From: Blautia glucerasea
GTDB taxonomy: Bacteria; Bacillota; Clostridia; Lachnospirales; Lachnospiraceae
DNA length: 64,000 bases
Direction of reading: 5' to 3'
Assembly (NCBI RefSeq): GCF_013304385.1
Contig: NZ_JAAITU010000001.1
Span: 124,001 to 188,000 of the forward strand
Part shown: piece by piece, positions 21,641 through 28,496 of the stretch
Position numbering within the stretch: the stretch's first letter is position 1
How the letters are laid out: each line of letters starts with the position of its first letter
The notes under the pieces: model-generated
Told to the model about the DNA's origin: nothing
The model's database searches: none
The model's input: the letters and a program-made list of their open reading frames with translations, nothing else
Program-made: the position numbers and the translations under genes

Positions 21641-21641
21641 C

Positions 21642-21908
21642 ATGCAGAAAAAGAGAGGTAGACCGAAGAAGATTGATAGTAAAACTGATGGATATCGGCT
21701 GAGAATGAGTAAAGAAGAACGCTATTTGCTTGAGAAAATATGCCAAAATGAGGGCTTATCGAAAGCAGATGTGTTCCGAGCACTCATAAAAATTGGGTAC
21801 GATATGTCAAAAAATGGGTCATTTATTGGATATCCAGAAAATCGAAATGACGATTATGGAATTATTGGATATCCAGAAAATAGGGACGATTTTGAAGATG
21901 ACCTTTAA
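21642..21908 (+). CDS. Ribbon-helix-helix DNA-binding protein
   Basis: 88 aa; the ATG at 21642 overlaps the previous stop. YRLRMSKEERYLLEKICQNE followed by GLSKADVFRALIKIGYDM is a CopG/Arc-type ribbon-helix-helix. The basic N-terminus (MQKKRGRPKK) is AT-hook-like. The acidic tail contains IGYPENR twice because the DNA there carries two copies of the TTGGATATCCA palindrome; two more lie just after the gene. The protein may bind these sites itself, as in autorepression or partition. Confidence 0.7.
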   Translation: MQKKRGRPKKIDSKTDGYRLRMSKEERYLLEKICQNEGLSKADVFRALIKIGYDMSKNGSFIGYPENRNDDYGIIGYPENRDDFEDDL

Positions 21909-21953
21909 TTATTGGATATCCAAAAATAAAAGTGTGAATTATTGGATATCCAA
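21826..21953 (+). repeat. Four copies of a TTGGATATCCA palindrome
   Basis: TTGGATATCCAG at 21826-21837 and 21865-21876 inside the gene end, then the full palindrome TTGGATATCCAA at 21912-21923 and 21942-21953. The flanks are also shared (TATTGGATATCC, then A-rich). Candidate operator, centromere or origin iterons. Confidence 0.85.
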
Positions 21954-21963
21954 AAAATCGGGT

Positions 21964-21988
21964 AAAAACGCCTATTTTGGCGATTTTT
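21964..21988 (+). terminator. Bidirectional terminator-like hairpin
   Basis: AAAAACGCC-TATTTT-GGCGATTTTT directly after the palindromic repeats; T tracts on both strands. Confidence 0.55.
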
Positions 21989-22019
21989 GGGCTATTTTGA
22001 GGTAAAAATTGATATTTTG

Positions 22020-22111
22020 TGTGATACGGATGTACACCCCCTTATTGTTAATACGCGAAAAAATATATAATTATATATATTAATAATGGTAGGGTGTACA
22101 CCTGTGTCACA
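22020..22111. promoter_or_regulatory. AT-rich control region between inverted arms
   Basis: TGTGATACGGATGTACACCC (22020-22039) and GGGTGTACACCTGTGTCACA (22092-22111) are inverted copies (17 of 20 match). Between them lies a very AT-rich stretch (TATATAATTATATATATTAA). It may be the operator region of the Xre gene or part of a replication origin. Confidence 0.55.
22053..22078 (+). promoter_or_regulatory. Phage promoter-like motif, copy 9
   Basis: ACGCGAAAAAATAT with TATATA at the fixed offset, inside the AT-rich region before the Xre-type gene. Confidence 0.45.
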
Positions 22112-22131
22112 TCTACAAGAACGGAGATAAA

Positions 22132-22380
22132 ATGCAAATGAAAGATGTTATAAGCGAAGTTGAGTTTATTGATATTTTTGCGGATAATTTAAGAGACATT
22201 ATGAAAGATGCAAAAATTGGTCAAAGAGAGTTGGCAGAAGAAGCACATCTTACAAGAGAAACAATTAACCGATATTTAAACAAGAAAACGATGCCGTCAT
22301 TACGAGCACTGATAAATATCTGTTATGTTCTCAATTGCGATTTGTACGATATTTTACCAGCTTGCAACATGATTAAGTAG
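22132..22380 (+). CDS. Xre/Cro-type helix-turn-helix regulator
   Basis: 82 aa. RDIMKDAKIGQRELAEEAHL, followed by TRETINRYLNKKTMPS and LRALINICYVLNC, is a complete Xre DNA-binding domain. The ATG follows AACGGAGATAAA. It lacks a repressor C-terminal domain, so it is Cro-sized; it probably binds the inverted TGTACAC sites just upstream. A terminator follows. No larger repressor is seen in the window; one may lie to the left. Confidence 0.85.
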   Translation: MQMKDVISEVEFIDIFADNLRDIMKDAKIGQRELAEEAHLTRETINRYLNKKTMPSLRALINICYVLNCDLYDILPACNMIK

Positions 22381-22405
22381 ATGTTTATATTTTCAAAAAT
22401 TATGT

Positions 22406-22437
22406 GGGCGCTTGGTTTACAGGCGCTCTTTCTTTTG
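22406..22437 (+). terminator. Rho-independent terminator
   Basis: GGGCGC-TTGGTTTACAG-GCGCTC followed by TTTCTTTT. Confidence 0.75.
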
Positions 22438-22453
22438 TGGAGGAATAGCAAAT

Positions 22454-22834
22454 ATGTCCAATAATTTTTGTACAAAAAGAAATGGGGTTCCAGTTGTGAT
22501 ATTTGAAACGGGAGAAGAATTTAATTCCATACAGGCATGTGCTGATTATATTAATGCTGATCCAAAATGGGTCGGTAAAGTGGCAAGAGGTGAACCAGGT
22601 TACAATACATGTCATGGATACCATATAGTTGCGATCGATAGACTTCCAGAGTTTCGAGCATCTATTGATATTTTAGGACGACCGGGAACATCTGTAAAAA
22701 TTTTAGAATCTGGAGAAGAGTTCCGATCAGCAAGAGAGTGTGCGAGGTCTATAAATGGAGATCATAAAAGTGTGTTGAATGCCGCACGAAAAAAGAGACG
22801 GTATAAAGAAAGACATTTCAGGATTATTTCATGA
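22454..22834 (+). CDS. NUMOD1-like repeat protein without a nuclease domain
   Basis: 126 aa; ATG at 22454 after GGAGGAATAGCAAAT. Two similar ~50-residue repeats: VIFETGEEFNSIQACADYIN...VGKVARGE and VKILESGEEFRSARECARSI...VLNAARKK. This is the pattern of NUMOD1-type DNA-binding modules that are usually attached to homing endonucleases, but no GIY-YIG or HNH domain is present. It may be a DNA-binding regulator, or a homing endonuclease remnant; the group I intron is 3.6 kb upstream. Confidence 0.65.
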   Translation: MSNNFCTKRNGVPVVIFETGEEFNSIQACADYINADPKWVGKVARGEPGYNTCHGYHIVAIDRLPEFRASIDILGRPGTSVKILESGEEFRSARECARSINGDHKSVLNAARKKRRYKERHFRIIS

Positions 22835-22861
22835 TATTTTTAGAATTCCCCAAAAGATTAC

Positions 22862-22887
22862 GGGCGAAAATTACATAGACTGTTATA
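22862..22887 (+). promoter_or_regulatory. Phage promoter-like motif, copy 10
   Basis: GGGCGAAAATTACA with TGTTATA at the fixed offset, close to copy 1 in sequence. It lies upstream of a terminator and the tRNA. Confidence 0.45.
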
Positions 22888-22890
22888 GGG

Positions 22891-22933
22891 GAAGAGACAG
22901 AACGGTTTTAAAAACTGATTCTGTCTTCTTTTT
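22891..22933 (+). terminator. Rho-independent terminator
   Basis: GAAGAGACAGAA and TTCTGTCTTC arms followed by TTTTT. Confidence 0.7.
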
Positions 22934-22978
22934 ATATTTGGAACGTACCAGAATGCTTTTCGAACTTCTGGCTTTCTC

Positions 22979-23052
22979 GGATCTTTAGCTCAGTTGGTTA
23001 GAGCGACCGGCTCATAACCGGTAGGTCGTTGGATCGTACCCAACAGGATCCA
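22979..23052 (+). tRNA. tRNA with CAU anticodon (Met, or Ile2 if modified)
   Basis: 74 nt without an encoded CCA. Acceptor GGATCTT pairs with AGGATCC (one T-G pair), D-arm GCTC/GAGC, anticodon stem ACCGG/CCGGT with loop CTCATAA, T-stem GTTGG/CCAAC. The T loop is ATCGTAC rather than the standard TTCRANY: bases 54 and 58 are A and T instead of T and A. Otherwise a normal cloverleaf. Phage-borne; it stands between a terminator and the nuclease genes. Confidence 0.88.
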
Positions 23053-23073
23053 TCTCTATGACAGGAGGATGTT

Positions 23074-23364
23074 ATGAAAGAGAACAAGTTTCAGTCTGAT
23101 CTGAAAAAAGAAATCAAGAAGAGGTTTCCTGGATGCATAGTTACCAAACTTGACTCCTCTGATATTCAGGGGATTCCAGATCTACTGGTATTATACAAAA
23201 ACAAATGGGCAGCACTCGAAGTTAAAAAAGATGCAAGTGCCAGTAAAAGACCAAACCAGGAATATTATGTTGCACGCATGAATGAAATGTCATTTTCAAA
23301 ATTTATATTTCCAGAGAATAAGGAGGATGTGTTAAATGAACTTCAACAAGCATTCGATACTTGA
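23074..23364 (+). CDS. VRR-NUC-type nuclease
   Basis: 96 aa, the size of standalone phage VRR-NUC proteins. GCIVTKLDSSDIQGIPDLLV followed by WAALEVKKDA gives the PD-(D/E)XK core (D in PDLL, ExK in EVKK). These small enzymes are structure-specific nucleases that act on branched DNA or Holliday junctions. The ATG follows ACAGGAGGATGTT. It overlaps the next gene by 29 nt, so the two nucleases are probably made together. Confidence 0.85.
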   Translation: MKENKFQSDLKKEIKKRFPGCIVTKLDSSDIQGIPDLLVLYKNKWAALEVKKDASASKRPNQEYYVARMNEMSFSKFIFPENKEDVLNELQQAFDT

Positions 23365-23890
23365 AGGAACTCACGCCCCATTCGGAGCGAGTCAGTCAAG
23401 TTGGCTGAGGTATTCAGATGACAAGGCTTTGGATGTATACAAGAATCTGCAGGCAAAGATGATGGGAACGAGACTTCATGCTTGGGCTAAAGAAACTATT
23501 GATTTAGGTATAAAGCAACCTAGATCAAAGAAAACGTTGTATGCATATGTGAATGATGCAATCGGGTTCAAGATGGACACCGAGGTTGTTTTATATTATT
23601 CAGACAACTTCTTCGGAACTGCTGATAGTATTTCATTCCGAGATAACTTTTTAAGAATACATGATTTGAAAACTGGGAAGACGCCAGTCCACATGGAGCA
23701 GCTTGAAATATATGCTGCTCTTTTTTGTTTGGAGTATAAAGTTCGTCCAGGCGATATTGATATGGAATTGAGAATTTATCAAAACGACGAAGTGATTGTT
23801 TTTAATCCTACTGCCGAAGACATTTTACCGATCATGGATAAGATTGTTCATTTAGATAAACTGTTGAAATCGTTGAATGAGGAGGTATAA
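23336..23890 (+). CDS. PD-(D/E)XK (RecB/Cas4-like) nuclease
   Basis: 184 aa. Conserved pieces in order: MGTRLHAWAKE (the His-containing start of the fold), NFFGTADSISFRDN (the catalytic Asp), LRIHDLKTGKTPVHMEQLEI (DLKTG, the (D/E)xK part, then Q..E). This matches PDDEXK_1-like exonucleases of the RecB/Cas4 type in phages, which work with recombination or replication. The start ATG follows AAGGAGGATGTGTTA. It directly precedes the RNA polymerase-like gene. Confidence 0.8.
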   Translation: MNFNKHSILEGTHAPFGASQSSWLRYSDDKALDVYKNLQAKMMGTRLHAWAKETIDLGIKQPRSKKTLYAYVNDAIGFKMDTEVVLYYSDNFFGTADSISFRDNFLRIHDLKTGKTPVHMEQLEIYAALFCLEYKVRPGDIDMELRIYQNDEVIVFNPTAEDILPIMDKIVHLDKLLKSLNEEV

Positions 23891-23892
23891 AA

Positions 23893-26805
23893 ATGAGTTC
23901 AATAATCGAAGAAATGGAATCGTACTTAGGCTGTGGCGAAGACGAATACTTAGCTCATTATGGAATGCCTCGTCGAAGTGGGAGATATCCATGGGGTTCT
24001 GGAAAAGAACCGTTTCAATCGAGTCTTGATTTTCTTGGTCGTGTAGAGGAAATGCGTAAGAAAGGTTTCAAATACACTGATGAAGATGGAAAGACATGGA
24101 CAGGAGATAATGCTATTGCAAAATCTTTAGGATACAATTCTACAGATTTTAGAACAGTATATGCAATCGCCAAAGATGAGCGTCGATCATACGATGTGGC
24201 AAGAGCTCAGTCTTTAAAGAAAGACGGATTGAATACCAGCCAGATTGGTAGAAAGATGGGGATCAACGAGTCGACTGTTAGATCTTATCTGAATCCAAAT
24301 TCAGAATCTAGGATGAAGCAGGCCAGAGGTACCGCTAATTATTTAAAAGAGCAGGTCGACAAAAAGAAAATGGTCGACGTTGGTGTTGGTGTCGAGAGAG
24401 AGTTAAACATTTCAAAAGAAAAACTTGATCAGGCGTTATTTATATTGCAGGCAGAAGGTGGATATAAAGTTTACGGTGGTAGATTTTCTCAGGCGACGAA
24501 CAAGGGGCAAATGACAACGCAGCGTGTATTATGCGTTCCCGGCACTCAGCATAATGAGATATATGACCTCGATAGAGTCAAAACGCTAAAAGATTATATT
24601 TCGAGAGATGATGGAGCAACTTTCGAGAAAAAATTTCATTATCCAGAAAGTTTGGATTCCAAAAGACTTCAGATTCGATATGCAGAGGATGGCGGTATAA
24701 ACAAGGATGGTCTTGTTGAATTGAGGAGAAATGTTCCAGATCTTTCTCTTGGAGAATCGTCCTATTCTCAGGTTCGTATCATGGTTGATGGAAAGCGATA
24801 CATCAAAGGTATGGCTGTTTATTCGGATAATATGCCTGATGGTGTCGATGTTATATTTAACACCAACAAAAGCAAAGATGTTTCTAAGATGGATGTTCTC
24901 AAGAAAATTAAAGACGATCCAAACAATCCATTTGGCTCAGCCATTAAAGATTCTGAGCAGGGTGGACAATATTGGTATAACGACCCTAAGACTGGTCAGA
25001 AAAAGCTTGGTTTAATAAACAAACGTGCCGATGAGGGTGATTGGTCTGATTGGAAAGATGCTCTTCCGTCACAGTTCTTATCAAAGCAATCCGTATCTAT
25101 GGCCCAAAAGCAACTTAATATCGCAAAAGCGGATAAGCAGTTGGAATTTGATGAGATCATGGCTTTAACCAACCCCACTGTTAAGAAATACTACCTGAAC
25201 AAGTTCGCTGAGAGTTGTGATTCGGCGGCTGTACATTTACAGGCAGCTGCGTTACCTGGGCAGAAATACCACGTTATCATACCAATGAACTCGTTGAGCG
25301 ATAAGGAAGTGTATGCACCGAACTATGAGAACGGAACAAAGCTGGCGTTAATCAGGTATCCACATGGCGGAACTTTTGAGATACCAATACTTACAGTTAA
25401 TAATAAAAACCGAGAAGGACATGAAATCTTGGGCAATATTCCAAGAGATGCTGTCGGTATAAATCATAAAGTTGCCGAAAGATTATCGGGTGCCGATTTC
25501 GATGGAGACACTGTAATGTGTATTCCTACCCACGATAAAGAAGGTAAAGTCAAGATCACTTCTACCCCACCACTTAAAGGTCTGGAGGGATTTGATCCCA
25601 AGATGGAATATGGTGGAACAGTCAAGATAGGACGAGACGGCAAAGAACATTACTATCGTAACGGAAGAGAGTATCAGTTAATGAAAAAGACTGATACGGA
25701 AATGGGTAAAATTTCAAATCTGATTACAGATATGACGCTTCTTGGAGCTGACGAGAATGAATTAGCTCGTGCTGTTAGGCACAGTATGGTGGTTATTGAT
25801 GCTGAAAAGCATAAATTGGATTACAAAGACAGTGAAAAGGTAAACAACATTGCTGCTCTGAAAGTTAAGTATCAGGGTAAAAAAACAGGCGGAGCATCGA
25901 CCATTATTTCCAGAGCAAAGGGGCAATACGAGGTAGATAAACGACAGGGATCCCCACGGATAAATCTAAAAGGGCGCCCAGATTACGATCCGTCTCGACC
26001 AGAGGGAGCGTTACTGTGGAAGACCGCCGATAAGTTGGAATACGTAAAGAAAATACGCAATCCAGAAACTGGTAAATGGGAAGAACAAACAAAGCTTAAC
26101 AAAAAAACTGGCGAATTGGAACCAGTGATTGGATATAGAACGCAGAAGAGTACAAAAATGGCCGAAACTGACGACGCCTATAAACTTGTATCCAAACAAA
26201 GACATCCCATGGAACTGGTATATGCAGACTATGCAAACTCAATGAAAGCTATGGCTAACCGGGCTAGAGTCGAATTATCCAAAGCAGGAAAGATCGCATA
26301 TGACAAGAATGCAAAACAGATCTACAAAGATGAAGTAGATAGCCTGGAGAAAAAGCTTAATAAAGCTGAGATTAATGCGGTTAGAGAGAGAGCTGCACAG
26401 AGAATGGCTAATGTATCAACGAAGAAAAAGATCGAAGCAGCAGAGGCTAACGGTGAAACTCTTAAAAAGAAAGATGTTAAGAAAGCTAGTCAGCAGGCTC
26501 TAACCAGAGCACGTGAGGAAGTTGGGTCTTCATCAAGAAGAGAAAGAAACATTCCTATTACTGACAAAGAATGGGCTGCCATCCAGGCCGGAGCAATCAG
26601 TGAGGCCAAGCTTATTAGGATACTGAACAACAGTGATCCAGACATTCTTAGAGAGAAAGCAATGCCGAAGACTACGAAAGAACTTTCGAGTTCAAAGCAG
26701 AGCAGAATCAAAGCAATGTCTAGCACATACACAATGCAACAGATTGCAGACAAACTTGGCGTATCAACATCTACAGTTTCTAAGTATTTGAAAGGAGGAA
26801 AATGA
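23893..26805 (+). CDS. Single-chain RNA polymerase-like protein (double-psi barrel, DFDGD)
   Basis: 970 aa. Residues 534-539 are ADFDGD, the Mg-binding motif of the beta-prime-type double-psi beta-barrel of RNA polymerases. Upstream, LIRYPHGGTFEIPIL has the place of the conserved R-x-P segment. Downstream, EMGKISNLITDMTLLGADEN and LARAVRHSMVVIDAEKH closely resemble the G-x-IxN...H-S-x-x-VD-x-x-K helices of the QDE-1/YonO single-chain polymerases. The N-terminus has a tag-like DEYLAHYGMPRRSGRYPWGS. Helix-turn-helix segments are at about 112-137 (TSQIGRKMGINESTVRSYL) and at the C-terminus (MQQIADKLGVSTSTVSKYL). It may transcribe phage genes. Activity is not proven by sequence alone. Confidence 0.78.
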   Translation: MSSIIEEMESYLGCGEDEYLAHYGMPRRSGRYPWGSGKEPFQSSLDFLGRVEEMRKKGFKYTDEDGKTWTGDNAIAKSLGYNSTDFRTVYAIAKDERRSYDVARAQSLKKDGLNTSQIGRKMGINESTVRSYLNPNSESRMKQARGTANYLKEQVDKKKMVDVGVGVERELNISKEKLDQALFILQAEGGYKVYGGRFSQATNKGQMTTQRVLCVPGTQHNEIYDLDRVKTLKDYISRDDGATFEKKFHYPESLDSKRLQIRYAEDGGINKDGLVELRRNVPDLSLGESSYSQVRIMVDGKRYIKGMAVYSDNMPDGVDVIFNTNKSKDVSKMDVLKKIKDDPNNPFGSAIKDSEQGGQYWYNDPKTGQKKLGLINKRADEGDWSDWKDALPSQFLSKQSVSMAQKQLNIAKADKQLEFDEIMALTNPTVKKYYLNKFAESCDSAAVHLQAAALPGQKYHVIIPMNSLSDKEVYAPNYENGTKLALIRYPHGGTFEIPILTVNNKNREGHEILGNIPRDAVGINHKVAERLSGADFDGDTVMCIPTHDKEGKVKITSTPPLKGLEGFDPKMEYGGTVKIGRDGKEHYYRNGREYQLMKKTDTEMGKISNLITDMTLLGADENELARAVRHSMVVIDAEKHKLDYKDSEKVNNIAALKVKYQGKKTGGASTIISRAKGQYEVDKRQGSPRINLKGRPDYDPSRPEGALLWKTADKLEYVKKIRNPETGKWEEQTKLNKKTGELEPVIGYRTQKSTKMAETDDAYKLVSKQRHPMELVYADYANSMKAMANRARVELSKAGKIAYDKNAKQIYKDEVDSLEKKLNKAEINAVRERAAQRMANVSTKKKIEAAEANGETLKKKDVKKASQQALTRAREEVGSSSRRERNIPITDKEWAAIQAGAISEAKLIRILNNSDPDILREKAMPKTTKELSSSKQSRIKAMSSTYTMQQIADKLGVSTSTVSKYLKGGK

Positions 26806-26807
26806 TT

Positions 26808-27077
26808 ATGGCATCAGACTGCAGACTAACAACTATCGACAATCCATATGATCCTTTTGATCAGTTTCCTCAATGGTTTCTATTTGATGTAGAAAACGGA
26901 TACAACACGTGTTCCAGACTTGACAGAGTATCTCACTATACTGACGACATGAGCGAGAAAGAAGTTGACGAAGAACATGAAAGAGCTGTTGATGCAATGA
27001 TTCGATATGATTTTCTCAATATTTATAAAAAAGTATACAGAAAAGATAAAGAATCAAAAGAAAGAGCCCACTCGTAG
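26808..27077 (+). CDS. Hypothetical phage protein, 89 aa
   Basis: Starts at 26808 (10 nt from AAAGGAGG) or 26802 (4 nt); I prefer the former. The sequence MASDCRLTTIDNPYDPFDQF followed by a WFLFDVENGYNTCSRL region is one I know from Clostridia phages, always without function. Acidic and helical toward the end. It sits directly behind the polymerase-like gene and before the cos-like region. Confidence 0.7.
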   Translation: MASDCRLTTIDNPYDPFDQFPQWFLFDVENGYNTCSRLDRVSHYTDDMSEKEVDEEHERAVDAMIRYDFLNIYKKVYRKDKESKERAHS

Positions 27078-27388
27078 GGTATAGAAATGTTTAAAACATA
27101 GGGGGGGGTCGTGAAAAATACACCCCCTCCTTGCATCGCGGCGGTCTTTATATTTTCCCCGGAGGGAATTTTCTGAAAAACATTTCGACTTGTATTTTCC
27201 CCCAACGTATTCTTTCCACACTTACACGAGTTCACGAGACTGGATGGCGAAATGAAATCCTCCTTTTCGCGTGCATATATAGAATGTAAGTCACTTCATT
27301 TTACTGCCCTCCTGTCAGAATATCCGGTTTCGTGAATTCTTTTAAGTGTGGAAACTACGTCTAAACATAATCAAAAGGAGATGAGAAC
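27078..27388. other. Structured non-coding region, candidate cos/terminase site
   Basis: 311 bp without a gene. It holds GGGGGGGG and ACACCCCC tracts (27103-27127) and a long imperfect inverted repeat: 27213-27245 against 27322-27354 (28 of 33 match; the outer 12, TTTCCACACTTA, are perfect). A GCGAAA...TTTCGC pair and a small palindrome (AATGTAAGTCACTTCATT) lie in between. Directly before the terminase gene, this is where cos sites of such phages lie. Confidence 0.55.
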
Positions 27389-27712
27389 ATGGCTAAAAGT
27401 AAGACGACGGAGCCCACAACGAAACGGCGTCCGGCGTTGACGCCAGAAGCAAGGGAAAAACAATTAATTGCATTGGCGGTGGATTTAGCCGAAAAGCAAC
27501 TTATCGAGGGAACTGCCTCATCGCAAGTAATATCTCATTTTCTGAAGCTTGGTTCATCAAAAGAGACACTTGAAAAAGAAAAACTTGAAGAAGAAAACAA
27601 ACTTCTCCGTGCCAAAACCAAGGCTCTTGAATCGGGTGATGAAAAGAAGCAGTTATACAAAGATGCGATTAATGCAATGTTGAGATATGCAGGGGTTGAC
27701 CGAGATGAATGA
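27389..27712 (+). CDS. Candidate terminase small subunit
   Basis: 107 aa with a basic N-terminus (MAKSKTTEPTTKRRPALTPE), a helix-turn-helix-compatible region (KQLIALAVDLAEKQLIEGTA...SQVISHFLKLGSS) and a charged coiled coil. I recall this family as a short protein before terminase and HNH genes; it fits the oligomeric DNA-binding small subunit by position and layout. No signature motif. The ATG follows AAAAGGAGATGAGAAC. Confidence 0.55.
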   Translation: MAKSKTTEPTTKRRPALTPEAREKQLIALAVDLAEKQLIEGTASSQVISHFLKLGSSKETLEKEKLEEENKLLRAKTKALESGDEKKQLYKDAINAMLRYAGVDRDE

Positions 27713-28127
27713 AATAATTAGGACATATTCAGAATTAATTCGTCTTCCAACATTTCTTGAAAGATACGAGTATTTGAAACTTGACGGTTTGGTTGGGAAG
27801 GATACCTTCGGTTTCGATCGGTATCTCAATCAGATATTTTACAAATCTAAAGAATGGCTGTCGATTCGTGATCATGTAATCGTCAGAGATAACGGATGCG
27901 ATCTTGGAATTCGTGATCGTGAAATTCACGGGCGAATTCTAATCCATCATATAAATCCTCTGTCTAAAGAAGATATTCTATCCAGAAGCGATCTGCTACT
28001 AAATCCAGAGTATTTAATTTCTACTACAAAATCCACACATGATGCAATACATTACGGAAAAATTTCAAAAGAAGATGTTGAGTTAATCGTGAGAACTAAG
28101 GGGGATACATGCCCTTGGAAAAAATAG
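27705..28127 (+). CDS. HNH endonuclease
   Basis: 140 aa. RDNGCDLGIRDREIHGRILI, HHINPLSKEDI and STTKSTHDAIHYG are the beta-beta-alpha metal motif: H-H-x-N, then a later H in HDAIHYG. Two Cys are reduced to one, so the zinc knuckle is partial. HNH proteins next to terminase genes are needed for cos cleavage in HK97-type phages, which suits the region upstream. The ATG at 27705 overlaps the previous gene by 8 nt. Confidence 0.85.
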   Translation: MNEIIRTYSELIRLPTFLERYEYLKLDGLVGKDTFGFDRYLNQIFYKSKEWLSIRDHVIVRDNGCDLGIRDREIHGRILIHHINPLSKEDILSRSDLLLNPEYLISTTKSTHDAIHYGKISKEDVELIVRTKGDTCPWKK

Positions 28128-28147
28128 CACGATGAAAGGAATTTATT

Positions 28148-28483
28148 ATGACAAGCATATTGAATTCAATCAAAAAGATGATCGGTATTCCAGAAGATTA
28201 TCAGCATTTCGATGCCGACATTATTATGCACATAAATTCTGTTCTGATGATACTTACTCAACTTGGCGTTGGACCGGATGACGGTTTTGTGATAACCGGG
28301 GCTAATGAACAATGGTCCGATTACATTACTGATTCCAAAAAACTTGAGGCTGTGAAATCTTACATATACTTGAAAGTCAGGTTACTGTTCGATCCACCTA
28401 CGAGTTCAACCATAGTTGACAGTTTCAACAGACAGATTAACGAACTTGAATGGCGCCTTAACGTGCAGGCGGAATCCAAATAA
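28148..28483 (+). CDS. Phage head-tail connector (gp6-like)
   Basis: 111 aa, all-helical, with the family pattern: a short N-terminal helix, DADIIMHINSVLMILTQLGV, ITDSKKLEAVKSYIYLKVRL and a final FNRQINELEWRLN. Such proteins form the ring under the portal. The position is unusual: before the terminase large subunit rather than after the capsid gene. Confidence 0.75.
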   Translation: MTSILNSIKKMIGIPEDYQHFDADIIMHINSVLMILTQLGVGPDDGFVITGANEQWSDYITDSKKLEAVKSYIYLKVRLLFDPPTSSTIVDSFNRQINELEWRLNVQAESK

Positions 28484-28496
28484 AGGTGGTGAGAAT

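Noticed and set aside
27213-27354. Insertion element bounded by the 33-bp inverted arms
   Set aside because: No gene inside, no target duplication; the position before terminase favours a packaging site.
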